A DNA stretch of 64,000 nt, from positions 52,439 through 116,438 of the forward strand of contig CAVVGE010000009.1 of assembly GCA_963747735.1 (NCBI GenBank). The letters are read 5' to 3'. The DNA is from AP-15 sp963747735 (GTDB lineage: Bacteria; Pseudomonadota; Alphaproteobacteria; ATCC43930; CGMCC-115725). A model generated the notes under the pieces. That model did not search any database. It was not told where the DNA came from and was given only the letters and a program-made list of their open reading frames with translations. Below, piece by piece: positions 10,043 to 17,375 of the stretch (its first letter is position 1; the number at the start of each line of letters is the position of its first letter). The position numbers were made by a program, and so were the translations under genes.

Positions 10043-11335
10043 ATGAGGGCAAACGCCGCGCTCGACGAGACCGGGCCGCCGACCGGTCGGAAGTTGCTCC
10101 AGGTGCTGGGGCCGGGCCTGATCACCGGGGCCGCCGATGACGATCCCAGCGGCATCGCTACCTATTCACAGGTTGGCGCGCAATTCGGGTACGGCCTGGC
10201 TTGGACGCTGGTATTCAGCTACCCACTGATGGTGGCAATCCAGCAAATCAGCGCGCGGATCGGCCGCGTCACCGGCTTTGGCATCGCCGGCAATCTGCGC
10301 CGGCACTATTCGCCGTGGTTGTCAGGTGGCATCGTCCTGCTGCTGTTGTCCGCCAATCTGATCAACCTGGGCGCCGATCTGGGGGCGATGGGGGCGGCGC
10401 TGAAGCTGATGATCGGCGGCCCAGCGCTACTTTATGTCGTGTTGTTCGGTGCGCTCTCGGCTGGCTTGCAGATCTTCACCCGCTACGCGCGCTATATCTC
10501 CATCCTGAAATGGGGATGCCTGTCGCTGTTCAGCTATGTGATCTGCGCCTTCGTCGTGCACGTGGCCTGGGGTGAGGTGGCCTTGGCCATCGTTTGGCCG
10601 CCGCTGTCGTTCAAGGCGGAGTATCTGATGGCGGTCGTCGCCGTGCTCGGCACCACGATCAGCCCTTACCTGTTCTTCTGGCAGGCGGGCCAGGAGGTCG
10701 AAGGCACCAAGGAGGGCGCCGGCGCCCTCCCGTTGACCCGCGCGCCGGAACAGGCAGCCGGCGAATTCACCCGCATCCGCATCGATACCTATATCGGCAT
10801 GGGGATATCCAATCTCATCGCCCTGTTCATCGTCATCACCACCGCGGCGACGTTGAACGCGCATGGCGTGACCCAGATCCAGACTTCCGCGCAGGCGGCT
10901 GAAGCGCTGCGGGCGGTGGCCGGACCGCTAACCTTCGCGGTATTCGCTGCTGGCATCATCGGCACCGGCATGCTGGCGCTGCCGGCGCTGGCGGGTTCGG
11001 CGGCCTATGCGTTGGGCGAGACGCTCTCCTGGCATGTCGGCCTGGCGCGACTGCCGCTGCGCGCCAAGGCGTTTTACGCGACCATCGCGGTGGGCATGGT
11101 GCTGGGCGTGGCGCTGAACTTCTCCGCCATAGATCCAATCCGGGCGCTCTATTGGAGCGCGGTGCTGAACGGCGTGGTTGCGGTGCCGGTAATGGTCATG
11201 ATGATGCGACTGACCATGCGACAGTCGATCATGGCGGGATTCACGCTCCCGTTGCCGCTGCGAGTGATGGGCTGGCTGGCCACCGCAACGATGGCGGCCA
11301 CGGTCGTCGCGATGATCGGGTCGTGGCTGGAATAA
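10043..11335 (+). CDS. NRAMP-family divalent metal transporter with a DPSG motif
   Basis: 430 residues with about 11 predicted membrane helices. TM1 carries DDDPSGIATYSQVGAQFG; most manganese/iron NRAMPs have DPGN here. The TM6 region reads GTTISPYLFFWQAGQEVEG instead of the usual Met-Pro-His motif. This places it in the divergent NRAMP-related branch, so its ion is uncertain (possibly Mg2+ or another divalent cation). A loop at about 232-245 (EGAGALPLTRAPEQ) is soluble. The start is supported by GGAGG 6-7 nt upstream. It stands alone on the plus strand between minus-strand stress genes. Confidence 0.88.
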   Translation: MRANAALDETGPPTGRKLLQVLGPGLITGAADDDPSGIATYSQVGAQFGYGLAWTLVFSYPLMVAIQQISARIGRVTGFGIAGNLRRHYSPWLSGGIVLLLLSANLINLGADLGAMGAALKLMIGGPALLYVVLFGALSAGLQIFTRYARYISILKWGCLSLFSYVICAFVVHVAWGEVALAIVWPPLSFKAEYLMAVVAVLGTTISPYLFFWQAGQEVEGTKEGAGALPLTRAPEQAAGEFTRIRIDTYIGMGISNLIALFIVITTAATLNAHGVTQIQTSAQAAEALRAVAGPLTFAVFAAGIIGTGMLALPALAGSAAYALGETLSWHVGLARLPLRAKAFYATIAVGMVLGVALNFSAIDPIRALYWSAVLNGVVAVPVMVMMMRLTMRQSIMAGFTLPLPLRVMGWLATATMAATVVAMIGSWLE

Positions 11336-11742
11336 CAGGCCTCGCTGGCGCCGTCCTGCATCCCATTCTCGACCCCTTGGCGTTCCCGTTACAGATCGAT
11401 GCCCAAGCCCAGGCCGGCCGGGGAGTAGATCCGAACCATCGATCTGCGGATCGTAGAATGGGAGAATGGGGTTGATCGATCGGCGCGCGGTCTAGTGGCG
11501 GATGCACGCATGACGCTGCCGCACTTTCTGTTCAGCGAGTTTGACGCCCATCTCCGAACCGGATATCGCCACTGGACGGTTCGATGGGGCCAGGTTGCGA
11601 TCGCATTTCAGCGCAGAACGGGGGTGGAAGATTTCCACCCCCGATGCGCTTATCGGATGAGAAGCATTGTTCGTGTTCCCGGCGCTGTACCGCAAGCGCT
11701 CGCCCGACATCGCCGGGTGGCAGACGTCGGGCAGCCCAGGGG
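11336..11742. other. Intergenic region, no convincing gene
   Basis: About 400 nt between the transporter stop and the convergent exported-protein gene. Open frames here lack family resemblance and good ribosome sites. The only structure I see is the hairpin at 11619-11643. Confidence 0.5.
11619..11643 (-). terminator. Strong hairpin downstream of the 11743-12087 gene
   Basis: An 11-bp perfect stem (CGGGGGTGGAA pairing with TTCCACCCCCG) and a 3-nt loop. It has no clear T-run, so it may be a terminator or a transcript-stabilising hairpin. Confidence 0.5.
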
Positions 11743-12087
11743 CTATTGCCGGGAACTGCGCTTCGGCGTGAACAAATCTTCGCTGAAGCTCGCGACGCAA
11801 GAGGCGTGGAGCTGCGGATCATTGATCGGCCCGCATTCCTTTTTGACCCGACTGGCACGATAGCGACTGTTCGAATTCAGCGCCGTTTCATATCGCTGGC
11901 TGTCACGTACGTTCTGCCGCGCCGACCAGGGGCCCGAACTATTTGCCGAATTGACCTGCGGACCATTGGTCACCAGCCCGGCGCCGCTCGCGTTCATCTC
12001 GGCGCGAGCGGTTGGCATGGTCGCAATCGCCGTCAGGAATGCAGCCGAAAAGACCAAGCCTGCCATCATCTTATGTTCTGTTCTCAC
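11743..12087 (-). CDS. Small exported protein, function unknown
   Basis: 114 residues starting at GTG 12085-12087, preferred because AAGGAG lies 6 nt upstream. A signal peptide is clear (MMAGLVFSAAFLTAIATMP, cleavage after TARA). The mature part is hydrophilic with two Cys (KKECGPINDPQLHASCVASF) that could form a disulphide in the periplasm. The C-terminus is basic (TPKRSSRQ). Other proteins of this type are annotated only as hypothetical; I do not recognise a named domain. It is followed by a strong hairpin and lies next to PRC-barrel and csbD stress genes on the same strand. Confidence 0.7.
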   Translation of the reverse strand: MRTEHKMMAGLVFSAAFLTAIATMPTARAEMNASGAGLVTNGPQVNSANSSGPWSARQNVRDSQRYETALNSNSRYRASRVKKECGPINDPQLHASCVASFSEDLFTPKRSSRQ

Positions 12088-12191
12088 GAAAAACTCCTTC
12101 CAGTCAAGGCGAAGATGCTTCGCCGATCACGATTTATTCCGACAACATCCCTTACACCTCCAGAGCTGCTGCCTTAGCAGCGTCGCAGGGA

Positions 12192-12584
12192 TCAGCCCGT
12201 TGCATATTTAAACTCCGGCAGCGTCTTGAGCCCCTCCTTGGTGCCGCCCGGCAATACCACCTTATTGTTGGAGAACCTCAGCCCGTCGTAGGGGACCACA
12301 ACCAGGCGCGTACCCATGCCCAGGAAGCCACCGATCGACAGCACCGCATAGGGCTGCTTGCCGTCGGGGCTCACCAGGAGGTCGTCAATCTTGCCGATGG
12401 TCTCGTTGGCCTCGTTGACAACACTGCTGCCGATCACTCTGGATGCGCGATAGCCGGCCGCCAGCTTTTGCACATCGACCTTGACGAGGTTCACCGTCTG
12501 CGCCGCGCCTTGCGCTCCGGCATTGCTGGAAAGAAGGGCAACACTGATCATTGTCGCGCCGGCGAGAATCATCACTCTTTTCAT
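12192..12584 (-). CDS. Exported PRC-barrel domain protein
   Basis: 130 residues from ATG 12584 (an ATG 9 nt earlier has no room for its ribosome site). A signal peptide (MKRVMILAGATMISVALLSS, cleavage around NAGA) precedes a single PRC-barrel: YRASRVIGSSVVNEANETIG, KIDDLLVSPDGKQPYAVLSI, GGFLGMGTRLVVVPYDGLRF. It ends in a short tail (TLPEFKYATG). It should sit in the periplasm. This architecture is common beside csbD and DUF3309 genes in Rhizobiales-type stress islands. The tandem csbD repeat lies immediately upstream, so a shared stress role is likely but unproven. Confidence 0.82.
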   Translation of the reverse strand: MKRVMILAGATMISVALLSSNAGAQGAAQTVNLVKVDVQKLAAGYRASRVIGSSVVNEANETIGKIDDLLVSPDGKQPYAVLSIGGFLGMGTRLVVVPYDGLRFSNNKVVLPGGTKEGLKTLPEFKYATG

Positions 12585-12640
12585 CAGTGCCATCCTTAGG
12601 CGGGCTGCGTTTTAACTCGGTTGGGACGCGGCCACCGCCA

Positions 12641-12811
12641 TTACTCCTTTAGCGCGTCCTTGAGACCGCCGACAGCATTTTGGATCTTGCCCTCGACCTT
12701 GTCGGCCTTGCCGCCAGCCTCCAGCTTGGCATCACCGGTCGCTTTGCCGACCGTCTCTTTGATCGATCCCTTGATTTCCTTCGCTGTTCCGGCGATCCGA
12801 TCCTTATCCAT
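12641..12811 (-). CDS. CsbD-family stress protein, copy 1
   Basis: 56 residues beginning MDKDRIAGTAKEIKGSIKE, then VGKATGDAKLEAGGKADK and VEGKIQNAVGGLKDALKE, the full CsbD domain of two short amphipathic helical repeats. CsbD-like proteins are abundant general-stress proteins of unknown mechanism. The start is supported by CAGGAGG about 8 nt upstream. This is the downstream member of the tandem pair and has its own copy of the upstream motif at 12889-12906. Confidence 0.9.
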   Translation of the reverse strand: MDKDRIAGTAKEIKGSIKETVGKATGDAKLEAGGKADKVEGKIQNAVGGLKDALKE

Positions 12812-12888
12812 TACGCTATCCTCCTGGAGTGGGCATGAGGTTTTCGTGCACCAAAACGATTATATAGGAACGTCAAATGACCCGTAAC

Positions 12889-12906
12889 AGGCTCGGAAAG
12901 TACTTA
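12889..12906 (-). promoter_or_regulatory. Shared motif before csbD copy 1
   Basis: Reads TAAGTACTTTCCGAGCCT on the minus strand, about 78 nt upstream of the start codon. Confidence 0.6.
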
Positions 12907-12948
12907 GGCGGGCTGCGTTTTAACTCGGTTGGGACGCGGCCACCGCCA

Positions 12949-13119
12949 TTACTTCTTTAGCGCGTCCTTGAGACCGCCGACAGCGTTTTGGATCTTGCCC
13001 TCGACCTTGTCGGCCTTGCCGCCAGCCTCCAGCTTGGCATCACCGGTCGCTTTGCCGACCGTCTCTTTGATCGATCCCTTGATTTCCTTCGCTGTTCCGG
13101 CGATCCGATCCTTATCCAT
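12949..13119 (-). CDS. CsbD-family stress protein, copy 2
   Basis: 56 residues, identical to copy 1 except the final residue (Lys instead of Glu). Same ribosome site and same leader. An alternative upstream start would add PLQEDSV, which is encoded by the Shine-Dalgarno region and so is unlikely. As the upstream unit of the tandem duplication it may drive part of copy 1 transcription unless a terminator intervenes; I see none between them. Confidence 0.9.
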   Translation of the reverse strand: MDKDRIAGTAKEIKGSIKETVGKATGDAKLEAGGKADKVEGKIQNAVGGLKDALKK

Positions 13120-13196
13120 TACGCTATCCTCCTGGAGTGGGCATGAGGTTTTCATGCACCAAAACGATTATATATGAACGTCAAATGACCCGTAAC

Positions 13197-13214
13197 AGGC
13201 TCGGAAAGTACTCA
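13197..13214 (-). promoter_or_regulatory. Shared motif before csbD copy 2
   Basis: Reads TGAGTACTTTCCGAGCCT on the minus strand, 78 nt upstream of the start codon, same spacing as copy 1. Confidence 0.6.
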
Positions 13215-13332
13215 CGTCTCGCCGCCTCTCAACCACGGTCTCGAATTGCGTTGTAGTTTACTCGGTTAGCGGCAGACAGCGTCTTTGACCGCTAGTTGAG
13301 ACATCGAGACTGAATGCTGCTCGGATTTGCGC

Positions 13333-13350
13333 TGAGTAGTTTCCAGGGCT
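13333..13350 (+). promoter_or_regulatory. Shared motif before the 21-residue membrane peptide
   Basis: Reads TGAGTAGTTTCCAGGGCT on the plus strand, about 78 nt upstream of the peptide start, the same spacing as the csbD copies. Confidence 0.55.
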
Positions 13351-13427
13351 GCTGCCACCGCCTGAGCCCCCCAATATGGTTTGATGGTGCCGGCAATCCC
13401 ACAAACCGCAGCAGCAGGAGAACGAAC

Positions 13428-13493
13428 ATGTTTTACATCATTGGCGTCGTCGTTGTAGTGTTTCTGATTGGCGGCTTTTTTGGGCTGCGCTGA
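13428..13493 (+). CDS. 21-residue single-helix membrane peptide
   Basis: MFYIIGVVVVVFLIGGFF ending GLR: one hydrophobic helix with a C-terminal Arg. AGGAG lies about 7 nt upstream of the ATG, and the shared upstream motif is present. A similar peptide (MNIFTIIGVVVVVILVVGYF) is encoded at 14593-14676, which supports this being a real small gene. Function unknown. Confidence 0.65.
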   Translation: MFYIIGVVVVVFLIGGFFGLR

Positions 13494-13580
13494 TCGACAG
13501 AGCGGGCAGTCGCCGTCCTCTTCTCTGTCGCCATCAACCGCGGGCGGGCGGCGGACAATCGGCTTTCGTCGGTCAGCGTG

Positions 13581-14408
13581 ATGGCAGGCTGGTGGGCAAT
13601 CCTGGTGGCGACATGGCGGCAAATGAGCAAGGACAGCCTCTCGGTCCTCGCCGCCGGTATCGCCTTCCAAACCTTCTTTTCCCTCTTTCCGACGCTGACG
13701 GCCGTGGTATCGCTCTACGGTCTCGTCGCCGACCGTGGCATGGTGGAACGGCAGATCGGCGCCATCCAGGGCGTGCTCCCACCGGAAGCGGTCAAACTCA
13801 TCGCTACGTGGCTACAGGCCTTGGTCCAAGGCCCGACTACCCGGTTCGGTATCGGCCTCATCGTCAGCTTCGCGCTTGCCGTCTGGAGCACGTGGTCGGC
13901 GACCGGGATGCTGATGACCGCCGTCAACATCTGCTATGGCAAGGAGCAGAGACGAGGATTTTTTTCCTTCAACCTTCACGCCTTGGCCCTTGGCGCCGGC
14001 CTCGCGCTCTTTGGCACGGTCGCGCTCGCTCTGGTGGCGGTATTGCCCGCTGGTCTTGCACTCTTGCCGGTGTCCAACGCTTGGCGCGAAATACTGGGGC
14101 TCATCCGGTGGCCGGTCCTCGCCGGGATCATCATCGTCGTGCTCGGCATCGTCTACCGCTACGCACCGGATCGGGCAGAGGCGAAATGGCAGTGGATCAG
14201 CTGGGGGTCGGTTGCGGCGACAGCGTTATGGATCTTTGGTTCGATTGCCTTCACCACCTACGTCTCGAAGATCGGAAGCTACGACAAGACCTACGGCTCG
14301 CTTGGCGCCGTCATCATCTTGCTGCTCTGGTTCTATCTGACCGCCTATGTCATCCTCGCGGGCGCGGAATTGAACGCGGAGATCGAGCGTCAAGCCCAGG
14401 AAGGCTGA
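13581..14408 (+). CDS. YihY/UPF0761-family inner-membrane protein
   Basis: 275 residues with about six membrane helices. The N-terminal signature SLSVLAAGIAFQTFFSLFPT (the AxGxAFxxxxSLFP pattern), SATGMLMTAVNICYGKEQRRG in the middle and GSYDKTYGSLGAVIILLLWF near the C-terminus are diagnostic of this family, once misnamed RNase BN. The role is unknown; members are inner-membrane proteins. A GTG three bases earlier could also start. Its N-terminal signature is partly repeated just downstream of its stop, which suggests a decayed duplicate. Confidence 0.9.
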   Translation: MAGWWAILVATWRQMSKDSLSVLAAGIAFQTFFSLFPTLTAVVSLYGLVADRGMVERQIGAIQGVLPPEAVKLIATWLQALVQGPTTRFGIGLIVSFALAVWSTWSATGMLMTAVNICYGKEQRRGFFSFNLHALALGAGLALFGTVALALVAVLPAGLALLPVSNAWREILGLIRWPVLAGIIIVVLGIVYRYAPDRAEAKWQWISWGSVAATALWIFGSIAFTTYVSKIGSYDKTYGSLGAVIILLLWFYLTAYVILAGAELNAEIERQAQEG

Positions 14409-14450
14409 GTGGTCCGGATCTCGCGATCTTGGTGGCGGCGCGGCGAGCAA

Positions 14451-14515
14451 TCTTTTGGTCCTCGCCACCGCCGGCATCGCCTTCCAAGCGTTCTTCCTGC
14501 GATCAAGTCGAAAAT
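14451..14515 (+). pseudogene. Short remnant resembling the YihY N-terminus
   Basis: In this stretch one frame reads VLATAGIAFQAFFLRSS, close to VLAAGIAFQTFFSLFP of the intact gene at 13581. The DNA around it (GCCGGCATCGCCTTCCAAGC) also matches. No open frame continues. I infer a leftover from a partial duplication. Confidence 0.45.
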
Positions 14516-14592
14516 CGATCGGTGGACGCGCCGGCATAATGTCGGCGGCACCGCCCTACCGCGGACCGGGATTTCGGACGCAAATGGCCAGA

Positions 14593-14676
14593 TCAGAAGC
14601 TAAAACCGTGGACTCCGAAATAGCCCACAACCAAAATAACGACGACCACTACGCCAATTATAGTGAAGATATTCAT
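14593..14676 (-). CDS. 27-residue single-helix membrane peptide
   Basis: MNIFTIIGVVVVVILVVGYF then GVHGFSF. It resembles the 21-residue peptide at 13428 in its start (aromatic/Ile) and poly-Val core. A GGAG-like ribosome site (AGGAGTAAAGC) lies just upstream. Probably inner-membrane; function unknown. No shared motif was found close upstream. Confidence 0.5.
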   Translation of the reverse strand: MNIFTIIGVVVVVILVVGYFGVHGFSF

Positions 14677-14798
14677 TTTGCTTTACTCCTACTTCTCGAT
14701 GGTGGCGCGGCGCGCTCGGACATTTTATATATCCGACGCTATTATTTTCGTCATCGACGGACCGGCTCGACCCGGTTTTAAACAAATACAAGTGATTC

Positions 14799-14879
14799 TT
14801 ATCGCCACCGCCTATATCCCCAATAACCGCCTCCTCCGAAGATCAGAAAGAGCACGAGGATAATGAGAATGAGATCCAT
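14799..14879 (-). CDS. DUF3309-type 26-residue membrane peptide, copy 2
   Basis: MDLILIILVLFLIFGGGGYW then GYRRWR, paralogous to the peptides at 9784 and 26777. AGGAAG lies upstream of the ATG. The leader carries the palindrome at 14902-14914 and the shared motif at 14946-14965. Copies 2 and 3 share the C-terminus GYRRWR, so they are closer to each other than to copy 1. Function unknown. Confidence 0.72.
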   Translation of the reverse strand: MDLILIILVLFLIFGGGGYWGYRRWR

Positions 14880-14901
14880 GTCTTCCTCCAAAACATATTT
14901 C

Positions 14902-14914
14902 AGGGAATTTCCCT
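14902..14914 (-). promoter_or_regulatory. Palindrome in the DUF3309 copy-2 leader
   Basis: AGGGAATTTCCCT, symmetrical, at the same place relative to the start as in copies 1 and 3. Confidence 0.5.
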
Positions 14915-14945
14915 GATGCAGATATGGGCTGAGAACAGCCATTCA

Positions 14946-14965
14946 CCAGCCTCGGATTCTACCTA
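14946..14965 (-). promoter_or_regulatory. Shared motif before DUF3309-2
   Basis: Reads TAGGTAGAATCCGAGGCTGG on the minus strand, a diverged copy of the shared motif. Confidence 0.5.
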
Positions 14966-15479
14966 CAGCGATCTTAACGAATAAACGGGGCCGGCAAAAA
15001 CTCCAGCGAATCCGTACGAAGGACAGTCCGCCGCCGGGACGCCGCTTGGAGTGGATGGCGTAGACCCTTCGCCTCGTTTGGCGAGGCACGGGCAGCTCCG
15101 CCGGCGCGGTGAATACGTGGAATGGGCACCGGCAAACGTTGCGCCGCCCGCACCAGCTCGCCAAAACGGCAACACGAGCGACACGATCAGGATGACCAAA
15201 CCGACACCACTGCCTCCGTAGCCGCAATAAGATGGCATATAGCCAGAGTAGCCGCCGTCGAAAGCGCGACGAGCACAAGGACGAACCCAAGCAGATTTCG
15301 CAGCCCTGATCTACCTTGTTGAGCTTTCGCTTTCCAGAACCGGGGCTTCGGCGAATTCGCGACTGATCTGGCCCCTTTCGGCGGCTGGAAGGCGGGCACC
15401 ACGGGCGTTGGCGATCGAGATCGGCTCGATACCGGGCTATTGTTCACAGTGCCCGTCCCAAGTTCAGCCTGGCCTACTT
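14966..15479. other. Region without a certain gene
   Basis: Two minus-strand frames have membrane-like stretches: one from 15238 (MPSYCGYGGSGVGLVILIVS, then LVLPFW) resembles Gly-rich small membrane peptides but runs into low-complexity text. The other (15187-15447) has a single hydrophobic segment after a Pro/Arg-rich N-terminus. Neither has a good ribosome site or family match. I treat them as possible decayed small genes. Confidence 0.35.
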
Positions 15480-15641
15480 CTAATAATGCGGCCTGCTCTG
15501 ATTGGCACCGCCGGTTATCGCGTTCCCGGTGGCCGAGATGTCTTCGCCCACGCCGGCTGTCGTATTGCAGGCACTCAGGAAAGCGGCCGCGCCCGACAAA
15601 AGGAACAAATTGAGGAGGAAGATCGCCAGAATTTTGCGCAT
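15480..15641 (-). CDS. Entericidin-like small lipoprotein
   Basis: 53 residues: MRKILAIFLLNLFLLSGAAA, then FLSACNTTAGVGEDISATGN and AITGGANQSRPHY. The lipobox is LSAC with the Cys at residue 28, and the CNTxxGxGxDIxxxGxAI pattern is that of the entericidin/EcnAB family of small membrane lipoproteins. GGAG 8 nt upstream supports the ATG at 15639-15641. The shared motif lies 54-71 nt upstream (15695-15712). Its frame is open without a stop into the ECF sigma gene upstream; because of its own ribosome site and lipobox I take it as an independent gene. Confidence 0.85.
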   Translation of the reverse strand: MRKILAIFLLNLFLLSGAAAFLSACNTTAGVGEDISATGNAITGGANQSRPHY

Positions 15642-16373
15642 CGGAGGTTCTCCATCGGTTTCGAGAAACGTAGGGAGCATGAACGAACAGCGAAAGGCTC
15701 GGAAAATACTCAGAGGAACGCCCTCCTGTGGTCGCCCATTGCGGCTTTTGGTCGAGGCGTTGATGCCAGGGTCCAGGATCTCACGGCGACATTCGAGGCG
15801 GCTGACTGTTTGAGTAGTTTCCGAAGCTACCGTCAGCGTCGCGGCGCGGGTTAACGTCAAGCCGTTCAACCGGTGCAGTGACCGGGTTGCCTGCCGAGCG
15901 AACAGCACTTTTCGCAGCGTCTCGCGACCGCGCGACAGGCGCGAGCGGACCGTCCTAATCGGAATGCCGAGGATTGCGGCGGCCTTCTCATACGAAGTAC
16001 CCTCGAGACCGATCAAGAGAATTACCTGGCGCTGCTCGTCGGGAATCCGTGCCAGAGCGCGATCGAGATCGCGCATTTCGAGTACTCCCGCCGCGTCGCC
16101 TCGCGCCATGAGGTTTAGGCTCGCCTCGTCGACCGTGGCGGAAATGCCCTCCCGTACGCTGCGTCGGACGACATTGACATTCTGGTTATGCATGATGGTG
16201 AAGAGCCAGGCGCGAAGGTCGGTACCCGGCTGCCAGCAGTTTTGTTTGGTGATAGCGCGGACCAGGGTGTCCTGGACGAGGTCATCCGCCCGTGGCCGGT
16301 CGCCGGTCAACGCGCGGGCGTAGCGCCGCAGCCGCAAGATTTCTTTTTCGAGAAGCCCGCAAAAATCGCTCAT
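15480..16373 (-). CDS. ECF-type RNA polymerase sigma factor (frame reads through into the lipoprotein gene)
   Basis: Residues 1-165 are a complete ECF sigma factor: region 2 (LRRYARALTGDRPRADDLVQ, DLRAWLFTIMHNQNVNVVRR) and region 4 (LDRALARIPDEQRQVILLIG, YEKAAAILGIPIRTVRSRLS). It would redirect RNA polymerase to stress promoters. The open frame does not stop there: it continues about 75 codons through non-conserved sequence containing two shared-motif copies and then in frame through the entericidin-like gene to 15480 (297 codons). A natural sigma factor would end near 15870, so a lost stop, an indel, or a true fusion are possible. No anti-sigma gene is adjacent. Confidence 0.8.
   Translation of the reverse strand: MSDFCGLLEKEILRLRRYARALTGDRPRADDLVQDTLVRAITKQNCWQPGTDLRAWLFTIMHNQNVNVVRRSVREGISATVDEASLNLMARGDAAGVLEMRDLDRALARIPDEQRQVILLIGLEGTSYEKAAAILGIPIRTVRSRLSRGRETLRKVLFARQATRSLHRLNGLTLTRAATLTVASETTQTVSRLECRREILDPGINASTKSRNGRPQEGVPLSIFRAFRCSFMLPTFLETDGEPPMRKILAIFLLNLFLLSGAAAFLSACNTTAGVGEDISATGNAITGGANQSRPHY
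15695..15712 (-). promoter_or_regulatory. Shared motif before the entericidin-like gene
   Basis: Reads TGAGTATTTTCCGAGCCT on the minus strand, 54 nt upstream of the lipoprotein start and inside the open frame that extends from the sigma gene. Confidence 0.6.
15811..15828 (+). promoter_or_regulatory. Shared motif, opposite orientation, in the sigma-factor tail
   Basis: TGAGTAGTTTCCGAAGCT on the plus strand. No plus-strand gene is evident downstream, so this copy is the exception to the gene-facing rule. Confidence 0.4.
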
Positions 16374-16516
16374 TCCAGCCCCCCTTCTCTTCAGAGGAGA
16401 TTGCGTGGCGGCCGAGCCAACGGCGGCGCGTCCGCAATCTCGATTAGGGTGAAGCCCAATCCTTCGGAACCTTCGGCTCCGCTGCTCTCTCGAGAACGAG
16501 CTCCATGCCGGCTTCG

Positions 16517-16594
16517 CTAAATCGTCGTGGATTTAGGATCCAGGATCTTCAGACCCACCTGCATGACCTTTGCGCGCCCCCAGCACTCGAACAT
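16517..16594 (-). CDS. Possible 25-residue peptide
   Basis: MFECWGRAKVMQVGLKILDP then KSTTI. It is included because it lies 24 nt downstream of a copy of the shared motif on the same strand. No strong ribosome site is visible and I do not recognise a family. Confidence 0.3.
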   Translation of the reverse strand: MFECWGRAKVMQVGLKILDPKSTTI

Positions 16595-16617
16595 GCCAGC
16601 GGAGCCCGATCGCGGCC

Positions 16618-16636
16618 TGCTTCGGAAACTACTTAT
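16618..16636 (-). promoter_or_regulatory. Shared motif near the possible 25-residue peptide
   Basis: Reads ATAAGTAGTTTCCGAAGCA on the minus strand. Confidence 0.45.
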
Positions 16637-17225
16637 GGCAGCGAGCCGCATGACCGCTTCTTTGTGCAGTCCCCGCTGAGGACATCCGGCCCGCATCGAT
16701 CCGGCCGCAGAACCGGCCGCTGCAGCAGAAGATTTGAGAGGCCGCCCCCGCAACGCCGGCAACCTGGGCCGGTGGCCAGGATCGTGATCAACAATAGCGC
16801 TGGCCGCGCAACAACAGTGTACGACGTGCAAAAGACGCTTCCGGCCAGGTGCACAGATGGGTCGCGCCATTCACCGCCAATGGCTGCTCATCATAAGCGG
16901 AGCTCAATGACTATCGTTACGGCGGGTTAACGGGCTGGTTTGTTCGCGGTATCGCAATCAGCTGTGGTCGGCGGCCCGACCCAAGGCGTCAGCCTCGGCC
17001 AATCGGCCAACCGGCTGTTCGGATGTGGCTCCAGCGGACCGACTGGGCTCGGACTGAGTAGTTTCCGAGCCTAACCGTGGTGGCGCCGTCGTCCGATATT
17101 GCTGACCGTGGCCTCCGATGGGGCAATCCGAACCGCTCCGACTGCGTGCTCGCATCGAGCCATTCGGCGACCAACGCAGTTGCATAAATGAGAGTCGGCG
17201 CTCTCATTCCGCGAGGAGCAACGCT
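16637..17225. other. Region without a recognised gene
   Basis: About 590 nt between the motif at 16618 and the slipin-like start. Open frames on both strands are Arg/Ser-rich and look like shadow frames. The only feature I can support is the plus-strand motif copy at 17055-17072. Confidence 0.4.
17055..17072 (+). promoter_or_regulatory. Shared motif before the slipin-like fragment
   Basis: TGAGTAGTTTCCGAGCCT on the plus strand, exactly the consensus, about 155 nt upstream of the slipin-like start. Confidence 0.6.
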
Positions 17226-17375
17226 ATGTTCTTTTCGCCTATTTATGTCATCCCGATTGTCGTGATCGTGGCCGTCGTGGCCTTTGCTCTGATTCGGGCG
17301 ACAGTGAAGATCCTGCGCCAATATGAGCGGGCTGTGGTCTTTACTTTAGGGCGCTTTCGGGGGTAAAAGGGCCGG
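17226..17375 (+). pseudogene. Slipin/stomatin (SPFH) protein, N-terminal fragment
   Basis: Begins MFFSPIYVIPIVVIVAVVAF (N-terminal membrane hairpin of slipins), then LIRATVKILRQYERAVVFTL and GRFRG, the classic start of the SPFH domain. A stop follows at 17364-17366; a one-base shift there would give VKGPGL, the expected next residues. After that the sequence becomes a P-type ATPase. GAGGAGC upstream of the ATG is a good ribosome site. So a slipin gene has been cut after about 50 codons. Confidence 0.75.

Larger units (their letters stand above)
12599..13213. repeat. Tandem duplication of a 308-bp csbD unit
   Basis: Unit 1 (12599-12906) and unit 2 (12907-13213) are almost identical. Each carries the shared motif, leader, Shine-Dalgarno and whole csbD gene. 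I see only a few substitutions, including one that changes the last residue (Glu versus Lys). The near-identity implies a recent duplication or ongoing gene conversion. Confidence 0.9.

Noticed and set aside
12850..13250. EcfG-type promoter (GGAAC-N16/17-CGTT) for csbD
   Set aside because: No properly spaced pair found on the coding strand; only the new motif is consistent across genes.
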